Source of the DNA: CAZPUR01 sp964589815
GTDB taxonomy: Bacteria > Patescibacteriota > Microgenomatia > UBA1400
Length of the DNA stretch: 64,000 bases
Direction: 5' to 3'
NCBI GenBank assembly: GCA_964589815.1
Contig: CAZPUR010000002.1
Location: 47,984 to 111,983 of the forward strand
The position numbers and the translations under genes are program-made. Of the stretch, positions 1 through 8,097 are shown in pieces; within the stretch, counting starts at the first letter, position 1; each line of letters begins with the position of its first letter. The notes beneath the pieces are model-generated. The model searched no databases. It had not been told where the DNA came from and saw only the letters and a program-made list of their open reading frames with translations.

Positions 1-2319
1 AAAATGATTGGCAATCAATTTTCTTGGGACAATCATTTGGAAACCTATGACCCCGATTACTACCGCTGGACCCAGTGGATTTTTATTCAGTTATTCAAGG
101 CGGGTTTGGCTTATAGAAAAAAGTCAGCGGTTAACTGGTGCCCTTCCTGTAAAACTGTTTTAGCCGATGAACAAGTCATTAATGGCCTTTGTGAGCGCTG
201 TGAAACTCGGGTTAAGGAGAAAAAACTATCTCAGTGGTTTTTTAAAATCACTGATTACGCTGATAGATTACTTAAGAATACAGAGAAAATAGACTGGTCA
301 GAAAAAGTCTTAATTAGCCAGAGAAACTGGATTGGTAGAAAAGAAGGGATTGATATTACTTATCAAGTGGTTGACTCCAGGGGTAAAAGTCTTAAAAACA
401 CCACCATTACTTGCTTTACCACCAGGCCGGATACTAATTTTGGGGCCACTTTTGTGGTTTTAGCGCCGGAACACCAGCTAGTAGATCAGATAACATCAAA
501 AGATAACAAAAAAACAGTTGGCAATTACAAAGCTCAAGCGCTAGGAAAATCAAAAGAGGAAAGAATTGCTGAAGGATCAAGTAAAAGTGGAGTTTTTACT
601 GGCAGGTATGCTTTAAACCAGCTAACAGGTAAAAAGATGCCTATCTGGGTTTCTGACTTTGTTTTAATGGATTTTGGCAGTGGGGCAGTGGTGGGTGTTC
701 CCGGTCATGACCTCAGAGATTTTCAGTTCGCCCGGGAATTTGGGTTGGATATTGTTCGGGTAGTTGTTGGGCCGGACGGAGATAAAAGCAAAATCAAAAA
801 AGAATCTCAGGTTCAGGAAGAAGAGGGAAAAATGGTTAATTCCGAGTTTTTAAATGGTTTGGACATTCATCAAGCCACTGAAAAAATGATGGATTATCTT
901 GAGGAAAAAGGCTGGGGTACAAGGACTGTTACCTATCATCTCCGTGACTGGCTCATTTCTCGCCAAAGATACTGGGGACCACCGATTCCTATGGTTTATT
1001 GTAAGAAATGTAGTTGGCAGCCAGTAGCGGAAAAGGATTTGCCGGTTTTACTGCCAGAGGTAGAGGATTGGCGGCCTAAAGGTATGGGTAGAGGACCGTT
1101 AGCTCAATTAAAAGATTGGGTGAAGACTAAATGCCCCAAATGCGGCGGTCCAGCTGAAAGGGAAACAGATGTTTCCGATACTTTTTTAGATTCTGCCTGG
1201 TATTTTCTTAGATATCCTAGTATTAAACTTAGGAATAGTAAATTGGAAATTGGTCCGCCAGCTGGCGGATGGAAATTGGAAATTCCCTGGAACCAAAAGG
1301 TTACAGGGCAGTGGCTGCCGGTAGATATGTATATTGGCGGTGCCGAGCATTCAGTTTTACATCTTCTGTACTCGAGATTCCTGACGATGTTTTTTAAAGA
1401 CCAAGGCCTGTTAGACTTCGAAGAACCCTTCAGCAAATTTAGAGCCCACGGTTTGATTATTAAAGATGGTGCCAAGATGAGTAAATCCAAGGGCAATATT
1501 GTCACCCCTGATAAATACATTAAAAAATATGGGGTCGATGCTCTTAGATGCTATCTGATGTTTATTGGTCCTCTGTCTCAAGGCGGAGATTTTCGAGATA
1601 CAGGCATGGTGGGAATGTATAAATTTCTCACTCGGGTTTGGAAACTAGTTGTTTCCAACCACGGGATTAACCTCAAGAAAAAGGGTTCGGAGTACGATCA
1701 AAGCCTGGTTTTCAACTCCCCTAAAAACACCTCGGAGGTGTTACGAAGTAACTCCTGCGAGGTGGATGATAAAAGGGAAACCTATTGGCAACACCAAACC
1801 ATCAAACGCGTTACCCAAAGCATTGAAAGATTAAAGTATAATACCGCCATTTCTGCTTTAATGGAATATATTAATTTCCTTCAAAGTCTTAAAAAAATAT
1901 CACCAGAATCACTATCAATTCTAATTCGACTCTTAGCTCCATTTGCCCCTCATTTAACAGATGAATTATGGTCTATTTTAGAGAGTAAAAAAGGTATTCA
2001 AAGAGATGAGAATCGTCATTCTGGAGCGTCAGCGATAGAATCTCATCGTCATCCCGAATTCATTTCGGGATCTTCTGTTCATTACCAATCTTGGCCTAAG
2101 TGGAATGAAAAATATTTAGTGGAGGAGACCGTGGAAATCGTGGTTCAAATCAACGGTAAAGTCCGGGATCGTTTACAAGTTAAAGTCACCAAAGCTAATG
2201 ATCAAAACACCATTAGCACACTTGCCCTAAATTCTGCTAAAATCCAAAATTACTTGAAGAATAATAAACCTAAAAAAGAAATTTTTATCTCTGGAAAACT
2301 GATTAATTTGGTAGTTTAA
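1..2319 (+). CDS. leuS: Leucyl-tRNA synthetase, 5'-truncated by the window edge
   Basis: Charges tRNA-Leu with leucine in the cytoplasm. The reading frame is open from the first base, so the true start and the N-terminal HIGH-type motif lie upstream; the ATG at 4 is probably internal. Visible are a CxxC/CxxC zinc-ribbon (CPSC...CERC, about residues 46-66), the CP1 editing domain (TRPDTNFGATF, about 140), a second Cys cluster, the class I KMSKS loop (about residue 491) and the anticodon-binding domain. Three stretches look foreign: GPPAGG at 1254-1269, a palindrome-rich part at 1726-1752, and RHSGASAIESHRHPEFISGS encoded around 2005-2072, all in frame. The end overlaps the convergent small gene by 4 bp. 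Identity is certain; only the N-terminus is unknown. Confidence 0.97.
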   Translation, partial: KMIGNQFSWDNHLETYDPDYYRWTQWIFIQLFKAGLAYRKKSAVNWCPSCKTVLADEQVINGLCERCETRVKEKKLSQWFFKITDYADRLLKNTEKIDWSEKVLISQRNWIGRKEGIDITYQVVDSRGKSLKNTTITCFTTRPDTNFGATFVVLAPEHQLVDQITSKDNKKTVGNYKAQALGKSKEERIAEGSSKSGVFTGRYALNQLTGKKMPIWVSDFVLMDFGSGAVVGVPGHDLRDFQFAREFGLDIVRVVVGPDGDKSKIKKESQVQEEEGKMVNSEFLNGLDIHQATEKMMDYLEEKGWGTRTVTYHLRDWLISRQRYWGPPIPMVYCKKCSWQPVAEKDLPVLLPEVEDWRPKGMGRGPLAQLKDWVKTKCPKCGGPAERETDVSDTFLDSAWYFLRYPSIKLRNSKLEIGPPAGGWKLEIPWNQKVTGQWLPVDMYIGGAEHSVLHLLYSRFLTMFFKDQGLLDFEEPFSKFRAHGLIIKDGAKMSKSKGNIVTPDKYIKKYGVDALRCYLMFIGPLSQGGDFRDTGMVGMYKFLTRVWKLVVSNHGINLKKKGSEYDQSLVFNSPKNTSEVLRSNSCEVDDKRETYWQHQTIKRVTQSIERLKYNTAISALMEYINFLQSLKKISPESLSILIRLLAPFAPHLTDELWSILESKKGIQRDENRHSGASAIESHRHPEFISGSSVHYQSWPKWNEKYLVEETVEIVVQINGKVRDRLQVKVTKANDQNTISTLALNSAKIQNYLKNNKPKKEIFISGKLINLVV
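1254..1269. repeat. 16-bp palindrome TCCGCCAGCTGGCGGA inside leuS
   Basis: Perfect palindrome read as PPAGG within LeuS. The identical 16 bases occur inside argH (11513-11528) and a lipoprotein gene (53630-53645), each time in the frame giving PPAGG. It is flanked here by AATTGGAAATT-type repeats. Confidence 0.85.
1726..1752. repeat. Palindromes AACACCTCGGAGGTGTT and GTTACGAAGTAAC in leuS
   Basis: Two overlapping short inverted repeats in the anticodon-binding-domain coding region. The core CACCTCGGAGGTG recurs at 25725-25737, with the variant CACCTCCGAGGTG at 25695-25707, outside genes. The leuS frame stays open through it. Confidence 0.75.
2048..2072. repeat. Dispersed palindrome ATCCCGAATTCATTTCGGGA in leuS
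   Basis: Inverted repeat TCCCGAA/TTCGGGA, preceded by GTC and followed by TC. Related copies are at 10025-10049 and, with a CCTGAAC/GTTTCAGG arm, at 10184-10208 and 18881-18903. In leuS it is translated as RHPEFISGS without breaking the frame. Confidence 0.85.
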
Positions 2320-2594
2320 ATATAACCTCTTTTTCGAAGCATCACTTCATTCAAATCTAACACGGTTTGTGCTATGATATTGTCTGGATCTGTTTGTTGA
2401 CGTTGTTCCTCAATCTGAGCCAATAAAGTTCTGTCTCGACTAGCAAATAATTCTCCCAAAGTAGCTGGATAGCCATCGCCCGGAACAGCCTGAATGGGAA
2501 TATCGGAAAAATCAAGAGCCAGCTCTTCTCTTACAGCAGCCTCTTGTTCGTTTAAAGCAGCTAATTGACTTATATGATGTTCTGATGCTTTCAT
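2316..2594 (-). CDS. Small hypothetical protein (92 aa)
   Basis: No family recognised. An acidic, Gln/Glu-rich, mostly helical protein without a signal peptide or membrane segment. It converges on leuS with a 4-bp overlap of the 3' ends. Upstream of its ATG (2592-2594) is a long A/T-rich stretch with T-rich tracts. It resembles the many other short acidic proteins in this window in size and style, but no clear sequence similarity to them is visible. Confidence 0.6.
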   Translation of the reverse strand: MKASEHHISQLAALNEQEAAVREELALDFSDIPIQAVPGDGYPATLGELFASRDRTLLAQIEEQRQQTDPDNIIAQTVLDLNEVMLRKRGYI

Positions 2595-2719
2595 AAATAT
2601 GAACTAATTAAAATTATCTGTTATTTTACTTTCTTATTTTTCCTCTGTCAATTTTTTTGCTTTTTTGCTTTTTCTTAACTTCTTTTTTAGTTTTTTTTCT
2701 TTTCCTCCTTAGCAACCTT

Positions 2720-2758
2720 CTTATACTTCGGTATACTAAAAGTATACTAGAGTATAAG
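2720..2758. promoter_or_regulatory. 39-bp palindromic operator, copy 1
   Basis: Arms CTTATACT-tcg-GTATACT and AGTATAC-tag-AGTATAAG flank a central AAA, giving near-perfect dyad symmetry with TATACT units about one helical turn apart. It ends 1 bp before the -35 box of the following gene. Copy 2 (3284-3322) differs by one base. Inferred binding site of the TrpR-like protein encoded between the two copies. Confidence 0.85.
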
Positions 2759-2759
2759 C

Positions 2760-2788
2760 TTGACAAATCACAGGGATAAGATTATTAT
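2760..2788 (+). promoter_or_regulatory. Promoter of the TrpR-like gene
   Basis: TTGACA (2760-2765), 17-bp spacer, TATTAT (2783-2788). The ATG at 2796 is 7 bp after the -10 box, so the mRNA should be leaderless or nearly so. The operator abuts the -35 box, placing bound protein next to or over the polymerase. Confidence 0.8.
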
Positions 2789-2795
2789 TTAAATA

Positions 2796-3251
2796 ATGCC
2801 CAGGGTTTCAAAGGCCAGAAAAGTATCTTCAAAGAAAAAAGAGCTCTTTATTGATGACTTCTATTCGGCCATAACTTCTTTTAAAGACAAGTATGAAGTC
2901 CAATCATTTTTTGAAGATATGCTTACTACAGAAGAAAAGTTGATGCTTGCTAAACGTTTTCAAGTAGCCATGATGCTCAAACTTAACTATCTTTGGAGTG
3001 AAATAACAGATAGAGTAAAGGTAACCACCTCTACGGTAGCTCAAGTGGCCCAGAGAATAAAAAGATATAAGGGTGGGCTTTTAACTGTTGCCCAGAGAAT
3101 CATTTCTTTCAAAGAAAAAAAGTTGAATCAGTGGCAGAAACATAAAAAGGAAAAATATTCGGATTTAGGAGCAGAAATGGTCAAAGCAGGTTTGGGAATT
3201 TTGATTCAGAATAAACAAAGAATTAGGAAGAAAAAGTCAATTACATCATAA
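2796..3251 (+). CDS. TrpR-like (YerC/YecD-type) DNA-binding protein
   Basis: Probable helix-turn-helix repressor of the TrpR superfamily. Residues about 20-95 match the family pattern: a helical region ending FFEDMLTTEEKLMLAKRF, then LNYLWSEITDRVKVTTSTVAQVAQRI, where the second helix (TTSTVAQVAQRIK) is the likely recognition helix. The 151-aa length includes a Lys-rich C-terminal extension of about 50 residues beyond the usual YerC size. The gene lies between two copies of a 39-bp palindrome, one at its own promoter and one before comEA, so autoregulation and control of the competence genes is the simplest reading. The ligand, if any, is unknown; tryptophan sensing is not implied. Confidence 0.85.
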   Translation: MPRVSKARKVSSKKKELFIDDFYSAITSFKDKYEVQSFFEDMLTTEEKLMLAKRFQVAMMLKLNYLWSEITDRVKVTTSTVAQVAQRIKRYKGGLLTVAQRIISFKEKKLNQWQKHKKEKYSDLGAEMVKAGLGILIQNKQRIRKKKSITS

Positions 3252-3283
3252 TTAATAAAGCAATTAATAAAGCAAGGTCATTT

Positions 3284-3322
3284 CTTATACTTCGGTATAC
3301 TAAAAGCATACTAGAGTATAAG
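3284..3322. promoter_or_regulatory. 39-bp palindromic operator, copy 2, before comEA
   Basis: Same arms as copy 1, with one T-to-C change (AGCATAC). It ends 8 bp before the comEA ATG. A TATAAG at 3317-3322 could be the -10 box, so the operator would cover the core promoter of a leaderless comEA mRNA. Confidence 0.8.
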
Positions 3323-3330
3323 CAACAGAT

Positions 3331-4014
3331 ATGGCGGAAGTCCTAGAGGTAAAACTTTCTCCAAAAGAAGTAGAGAGGAGTGAAGGATTAGACAATAAAG
3401 GCAAATTTGACTTCGAGGATTTTTTTGAAAAACATAAACTTCAAGTAATTTTAGGCGGATTAGGCATTTTTCTTTTGGGAGTAGGGATTTTCTCCACCGT
3501 GGCCCTTTCCCTTAAAAATCAATCTTCAGATATAGAAATCATTTCCGACCAAGAAGAACAAACCTCAGAAATTTGTGTCCACATTGCCGGCGCAGTTGAA
3601 GCGCCTGGTCTTTACAAACTGGCTTCAGATGCCAGAATTAATGATGCTTTAGTCGCCTCTGGCGGCTTGAACGCTGAAGCTGATCGGGAGTGGTTTAATC
3701 AATCCGTTAATTTAGCCCAAAAGCTATCAGATGGAGCAAAACTTTATATTCCCTTCAAAGGCGAAGCCTCGCCCATACCCCGAGAAGGAATAGTTGCTGG
3801 CCAACAAACCAATATTTTTGTTGATTCTCAAGGGAAAATCAACCTCAACACTGCCACCCTTGATCAGTTAGATTCTTTACCCGGTATTGGTCCGGCCTAT
3901 GCCCAAAGAATTATCGATGCCCGACCCTTTTCTTCCGCAGAAGAGCTCAAAAATATTTCCGGTATTGGCGAAAAAACTTTTGAGAAAATCAAAGACCAAA
4001 TCACGGTTTTTTAA
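3331..4014 (+). CDS. comEA: ComEA-like DNA-binding competence protein
   Basis: DNA receptor of the natural-transformation machinery. After a short cytoplasmic N-terminus there is one membrane anchor (about residues 37-57), then an SLBB domain (VHIAGAVEAPGLYKL, about 85-150) and a C-terminal helix-hairpin-helix pair (INLNTATLDQLDSLPGIGPAYAQRII ... ISGIGEKTFEKIK, about 172-225) that binds double-stranded DNA. Length of 227 aa is normal. The stop overlaps the comEC start by one base (TAATG), so translation is coupled. Preceded by operator copy 2. Known ComEA domains are present in the usual order; involvement in uptake is inferred from family and neighbours. Confidence 0.93.
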   Translation: MAEVLEVKLSPKEVERSEGLDNKGKFDFEDFFEKHKLQVILGGLGIFLLGVGIFSTVALSLKNQSSDIEIISDQEEQTSEICVHIAGAVEAPGLYKLASDARINDALVASGGLNAEADREWFNQSVNLAQKLSDGAKLYIPFKGEASPIPREGIVAGQQTNIFVDSQGKINLNTATLDQLDSLPGIGPAYAQRIIDARPFSSAEELKNISGIGEKTFEKIKDQITVF

Positions 4015-5129
4015 TGAATTTAAAACTTCGTTATATTTCCATCCTTCTCACCATTTTTTTACCCCTTTATTTTTTCCGTCTTTATCAAAAAACAAAAGTT
4101 CCCTTTAAAATCGGGGATAAGGTTAAAATTACCTCCAGCTTCACCGAAGAACCCCAAATTTATCAAGGGAAACAACATTTTAAGATTAAAAACATCAAAG
4201 TCAGTTCAGGTTTAGAACCAGAATTGCATTATGGAGATGAGGTACAAGTCATCGGTCGCGTCAGTCGGGAACAAAATAAATATTATCTCCAAAACCCAAA
4301 AGTGACCTTATTAAAATCCAATAAAAACTTAAAAACCGGTTTATTTAAACTCCGCCAAAACTTAGAGCAAAAAATCACTCAAGTTTTACCCGAACCTCAA
4401 GCCAGCCTTTTATCAGGCATTGTTTTGGGAGTCCAAAAAACTCTGCCTCAAGATTTCTATCAGAACTTGATTAAAAGCGGCACCCTCCATATTGTCGTTG
4501 CCTCGGGAATGAATATTTCTTTAGTGGCTGGTGGCCTTAAAGAAGTTTTGGCTCATATTTTCTCCCGCAAACCTGCCTTAATTATTTCCCTGATAATTAT
4601 TTACCTTTATTGCCTTTTGGCTGGTTCCACTCCGGCTATTATCCGCGCCAGCCTTATGGCTGGCGCTCTTTACCTTTCTTACTTTTTCGGTCGGCAAAGC
4701 ACCTCCTGGTGGACTTTGATTTTAACTGCCTGCCTTATGTTGATAGTCAACCCCTTAATTATCAGTGATACTGGCTTCCAGCTTTCTTTTTCCGCTACTT
4801 TTGGTTTAATCACCTTTACCCCCAAAATCCAAAAGAAACTCTCTTCCCGATTATTTCTCAAAAAAATCAACCAGCCTTTATCAGAAACTTTAGGCGCCCT
4901 CATCTTTACCTCACCCATTTTAATCTTCACTTTTGGTCGATTTAACCCTCTCATTATTATTCCCAATATTTTTATTATCGAGTTAATCGAATATATTATG
5001 TATTTGGGGCTAATAATTAGTTTCAGCAGTTTAATTTTTTTACCTTTAACTCAGTTGATCGCTTTTTTTGCCTGGCTGCCTTTGACTTACCTAATTTTGG
5101 TGATTAACTTTTTTGGTCCCATACTATGA
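4014..5129 (+). CDS. comEC: ComEC, N-terminal OB-fold and membrane channel half
   Basis: Inner-membrane DNA-uptake channel. An N-terminal membrane helix and OB-like region (DUF4131-like, about residues 1-110) are followed by the Competence domain with several hydrophobic helices, including SGTLHIVVASGMNISLV and STPAIIRASLMAGALYL, typical of ComEC. It ends after the channel, where most ComEC proteins continue into a metallo-beta-lactamase domain; here that domain is a separate gene starting in the 4-bp ATGA overlap at 5126. So comEC is split into two coupled genes rather than truncated. Confidence 0.92.
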   Translation: MNLKLRYISILLTIFLPLYFFRLYQKTKVPFKIGDKVKITSSFTEEPQIYQGKQHFKIKNIKVSSGLEPELHYGDEVQVIGRVSREQNKYYLQNPKVTLLKSNKNLKTGLFKLRQNLEQKITQVLPEPQASLLSGIVLGVQKTLPQDFYQNLIKSGTLHIVVASGMNISLVAGGLKEVLAHIFSRKPALIISLIIIYLYCLLAGSTPAIIRASLMAGALYLSYFFGRQSTSWWTLILTACLMLIVNPLIISDTGFQLSFSATFGLITFTPKIQKKLSSRLFLKKINQPLSETLGALIFTSPILIFTFGRFNPLIIIPNIFIIELIEYIMYLGLIISFSSLIFLPLTQLIAFFAWLPLTYLILVINFFGPIL

Positions 5130-5950
5130 ACAAAAAAATTTTCTATCCCTTTATTCTTTCCTTAATTCTTTTACCCTTTGTTTTTCTAGCTTTTTTACCC
5201 AGCCAGCGTCTCCAACTGATTGCTTGTGACGTCGGCCAAGGCGACGCCATTTTATTAACTAAAGGTTTTACTCAAATTCTGATTGATGGCGGCCCCAATA
5301 ACAAGGTTTTAGATTGTTTAGAAGAAAACTTACCTTTTTATGACCGCACCCTTGAATTAATCATCAATACTCACCCAGACAAAGACCATGTGGCTGGCTT
5401 AGTAGAAGTTTTAAAACGTTATCAAGTCAATCAAGTTTTAGCTCATGAATTTGATGTAGAAAGTAATATTGCGAAACAGTTTTATATACTTACTCAAGAA
5501 CGAGAAATACCTTTTTATTCGCCTGAAAAAGGGGAGAAAATCAAACTGGCAGGTTTAGAGTTTGCTACCCTGTGGCCGCCTTTGGACAAACAAAACTCAA
5601 CTCAAGTTCTAGGAACCAGCAGTGGTAAAACCAATGAGAATTCTTTGGTTTTCCATTTGCAATACGGCGCTTTTGATGCTATTTTTACCGGTGATATCAC
5701 CAGTAAAGAAGAAGAACAAATTATCAAAGACTATCAATTTCAAAATATCGAAGTCTTAAAAGTAGCTCATCACGGTTCCAAATATTCTTCTTCTCAGAAA
5801 TTTCTTCAGGCAGTCAGGCCTCAAATCGCCATTATCTCTGTGGGCAAAAACCCCTGGGGCCACCCGACTCAGGAAGTTTTAGAAAGGTTAAGTCAAGTTA
5901 AAGCCAAAATTTTAAGAACAGATAAGGAGAAAATAAAGATAGTGATTTAG
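5126..5950 (+). CDS. comEC: ComEC, C-terminal metallo-beta-lactamase-fold half
   Basis: Stand-alone version of the ComEC nuclease-like domain. An N-terminal signal anchor (residues about 5-25) precedes LIACDVGQGDAILL and the metal-binding motif THPDKDHVAG (HxxxDH-like), then FTGDI and a late VAHHGSKYSSS motif. The hydrophobic anchor would place the domain outside the membrane. In other bacteria this domain is thought to degrade the non-transported DNA strand; here the metal ligands are retained, so it may be active. It overlaps the channel gene by 4 bp. The operon appears to end at 5950 before a convergent small gene. Confidence 0.92.
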   Translation: MNKKIFYPFILSLILLPFVFLAFLPSQRLQLIACDVGQGDAILLTKGFTQILIDGGPNNKVLDCLEENLPFYDRTLELIINTHPDKDHVAGLVEVLKRYQVNQVLAHEFDVESNIAKQFYILTQEREIPFYSPEKGEKIKLAGLEFATLWPPLDKQNSTQVLGTSSGKTNENSLVFHLQYGAFDAIFTGDITSKEEEQIIKDYQFQNIEVLKVAHHGSKYSSSQKFLQAVRPQIAIISVGKNPWGHPTQEVLERLSQVKAKILRTDKEKIKIVI

Positions 5951-5955
5951 TTTTT

Positions 5956-6288
5956 TTAGCGTTGAAAAAGGAAACCAGAGGCAAGTCTTTGGAGATTTTC
6001 TTCAGCTTCTGTAGCTTTAGCGTCTCCGAAAGAAGCAAGGGCAAAAACCCAAGGTCTTAAGTCTTCCATCGCCATTTCTTCCGAAGGGAGAAAGGCCAAA
6101 CCGTAAATACCTGGTCGTATTTCTTGGATAGAGGCAACTTCTTCTGGAGGTATCCCTGCCTCTTCACCCATCCAGAGCAGGGTTTGATTTATTACCACAC
6201 TTACGCTTGAATCATAAGACTGTAAAAATAAACCTTGTTCACCGGTTGCTAATGTTATTTCTCTAATCGAAGTTTTTGCTTCTGCCAT
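5956..6288 (-). CDS. Small hypothetical protein (110 aa)
   Basis: No family recognised. It has a mixed alpha/beta look with repeated short hydrophobic strands (LFLQSYDSSVSVVINQTLLWMG) and an acidic helical C-terminus, no signal peptide. Converges on the second comEC gene with 5 bp between stops. SD-like AAGGAG lies upstream of the start. Confidence 0.6.
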   Translation of the reverse strand: MAEAKTSIREITLATGEQGLFLQSYDSSVSVVINQTLLWMGEEAGIPPEEVASIQEIRPGIYGLAFLPSEEMAMEDLRPWVFALASFGDAKATEAEENLQRLASGFLFQR

Positions 6289-6370
6289 AAAATACTCCTT
6301 ATTTTTATTTTGAACCTTATTTTATCTTTATAACTACTATTTGTCAATAATATAGGATATAATTATAGAT

Positions 6371-6727
6371 ATGGATACATTAGAAAGATTAGGAATTTGG
6401 TTGGGTGAGGGTGAAGCGAACATACTTTATGTTCAAGCCGCAGTTTCTGAGATAGCTCCGGGGACTGAATTTTTTACCGGCGACTTGGTTTTTAGAGGAG
6501 AAAAACCTCCTAGACCGACTGACTTACTTAGGCAGATGGAGGGATGTGTAGAGCCACTAGGAGTGCAAGCTCGGCGAGGAGGAGAATTAGGTTGGTTACG
6601 CACAGGCGATCCGCGTCTTGAGGGGCTTGGAGTTTGTGAAAAGAGCCAGGAAGGTAAGGACTGTCTTTGTATTCAATCAGCTCACGCTGGTTGTGTTATT
6701 TATGATCGAGCAAAGAGGAGAAAATAA
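6371..6727 (+). CDS. Hypothetical protein with Cys-rich C-terminus (118 aa)
   Basis: No family recognised. The C-terminal 35 residues hold Cys residues (VCEKSQEGKDCLCIQSAHAG, then C) that could bind metal or form disulfides. TATAAT at 6358-6363 lies only 7 bp before the ATG, fitting a leaderless mRNA. Stands alone between two other small genes. Confidence 0.6.
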   Translation: MDTLERLGIWLGEGEANILYVQAAVSEIAPGTEFFTGDLVFRGEKPPRPTDLLRQMEGCVEPLGVQARRGGELGWLRTGDPRLEGLGVCEKSQEGKDCLCIQSAHAGCVIYDRAKRRK

Positions 6728-6818
6728 GATTAAGAATTTAAATAAATAAAGCTAGACTATCTGCCTTAGCGTGATATAATTGTTTGAGTCTTTAAAGTTT
6801 TTAGAAAAGAGGGGATAA

Positions 6819-7032
6819 GTGGAAACTAAAACTATAATTATGGGAGCAGATGGAAAACCATTAAACTTAGGGCAGATTAAGGAAGCAGCTCTGGCTGAAG
6901 GCTTTTGACCCTACAGACTTAGAAGGTTTAGGCGCAGAAGATATAGCAACAATAATGGCAGCTGAAAATGCAATTACTAGAGGAAGGATATCTCCAAACC
7001 TCACAGTAAGCCCTAGCCCTACCAGAGAATAG
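6819..7032 (+). pseudogene. Small gene with a frameshift in a T4 run
   Basis: A GTG-started frame (METKTIIMGADGKPLNLG...) stops at 6907 just after TTTT (6903-6906). Removing one T continues as GFDPTDLEGLGAEDIA and runs to the TAG at 7030-7032, giving about 70 aa of one coherent acidic protein. SD-like AGAGGGG precedes the GTG. Either a decayed small gene or a sequencing or assembly indel. Function unknown. Confidence 0.55.
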
Positions 7033-7108
7033 ACTTCAGCATTCTTTCCCAGACTTTGAGCTTAAAAAATCTTGACATTGGTTTAATCGCAATGCTAGAC
7101 TGAAAAAG

Positions 7109-8020
7109 ATGAGAAAAATTTTTGATTGGCTTAAAAATCACAAACTCGCCTTTATTCTTCTTTTAGTCATGGCTTATTTTATTTTTAAACCCCAGTTTTT
7201 AGGCCTGTCTAGTTTGCAAAAAGCAGTCACTCCCCAGCGGAGTTTGGTAACCGAAGAAGCCCTACCTGCTGTGGGTGGGGGAGAAATAGCCATGGCTCCG
7301 GCCAGAGGCGGAATCCTTGCACCTGAATCTGCGCCAGTGCCTGACGTAGAAGAAAGAATGGTGGCAGAAGAAAGTTATCTTTCCATGTTAGTTGACGATG
7401 TCCGTCAATCAGTGGATGAAGTCATCAACTATATCGATGCCAAAGGTGGTTACATGGTTTCTTCTAATATTAGTCAACCAGAAGAAGCGCCTTTTGCCAC
7501 GGTTGTTTTAAGAGTGCCTCAACCAGAATTAAGGTCAGCCCTGGAACATTTACGGAGTTTGGCAGTTAGAGTCACTTCAGAAAGATTACAGGGTAGAGAT
7601 GTCACCGACCAATATTTTGACCTTGAATCTCGACTGCAAACTTTAGAAAAAACCAAAGCCAAGTTTGAAACAATTCTTAACCAGGCGACTCAAGTTCAAG
7701 ATCTTTTGGAAGTGCAAAGACAACTGACCTATTTGCAAGACCAGATTGATAGCCTTAAAGGCCGCCAGCTTTATTTAGAAAAAACCGCGGCCAATGCCAA
7801 GCTGACGGTCTATCTTTCTTCAGATGAATGGTCTTTGCCTTATGCGCCGGAAAAGCCTTTTAGAGCTAAAGTGATTTTCAAGCAAGCAGTTCGTGCTTTG
7901 GTGACCACTGTTCGCGGCCTAGCCAAAGCCGGTATTTGGGTAATAGTTTATGGTCCAATTTGGTTGCCAGTTCTGATCATTGTCTTAGTGATTAAGAAAA
8001 GGCGAAGACCTCAACCCTAA
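7109..8020 (+). CDS. DUF4349 domain membrane protein
   Basis: Cell-envelope protein of the DUF4349 family, function unknown. A membrane anchor near residues 12-30, a Pro/Ala-rich linker, then the DUF4349 core (YLSMLVDDVRQSVDEVINYI ... GGYMVSS ... VVLRVPQPEL) with a long coiled coil (about 170-235, LESRLQTLEKTKAKFETILN) and a C-terminal membrane helix (about 272-295) followed by a basic KKRRRPQP tail. Two membrane segments with the coiled coil between them are typical of the family. Promoter TTGACA (7072-7077) and TAGACT (7096-7101) lie just upstream, so the gene is monocistronic. Confidence 0.88.
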   Translation: MRKIFDWLKNHKLAFILLLVMAYFIFKPQFLGLSSLQKAVTPQRSLVTEEALPAVGGGEIAMAPARGGILAPESAPVPDVEERMVAEESYLSMLVDDVRQSVDEVINYIDAKGGYMVSSNISQPEEAPFATVVLRVPQPELRSALEHLRSLAVRVTSERLQGRDVTDQYFDLESRLQTLEKTKAKFETILNQATQVQDLLEVQRQLTYLQDQIDSLKGRQLYLEKTAANAKLTVYLSSDEWSLPYAPEKPFRAKVIFKQAVRALVTTVRGLAKAGIWVIVYGPIWLPVLIIVLVIKKRRRPQP

Positions 8021-8097
8021 CATTGAAAAAACACCAATAATCTTCCACCCCTTTTTTGATCTACTAATATATATTTTGATATAATTGGTGTTTAATT

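Noticed and set aside
1104..1520. Minus-strand open frame inside leuS
   Set aside because: Lies wholly inside the well-supported leuS gene; no promoter or SD and no family features.
2720..3322. TATACT repeats as replication iterons
   Set aside because: Only two palindromic copies placed exactly at two promoters around a DNA-binding protein; no replication genes nearby.
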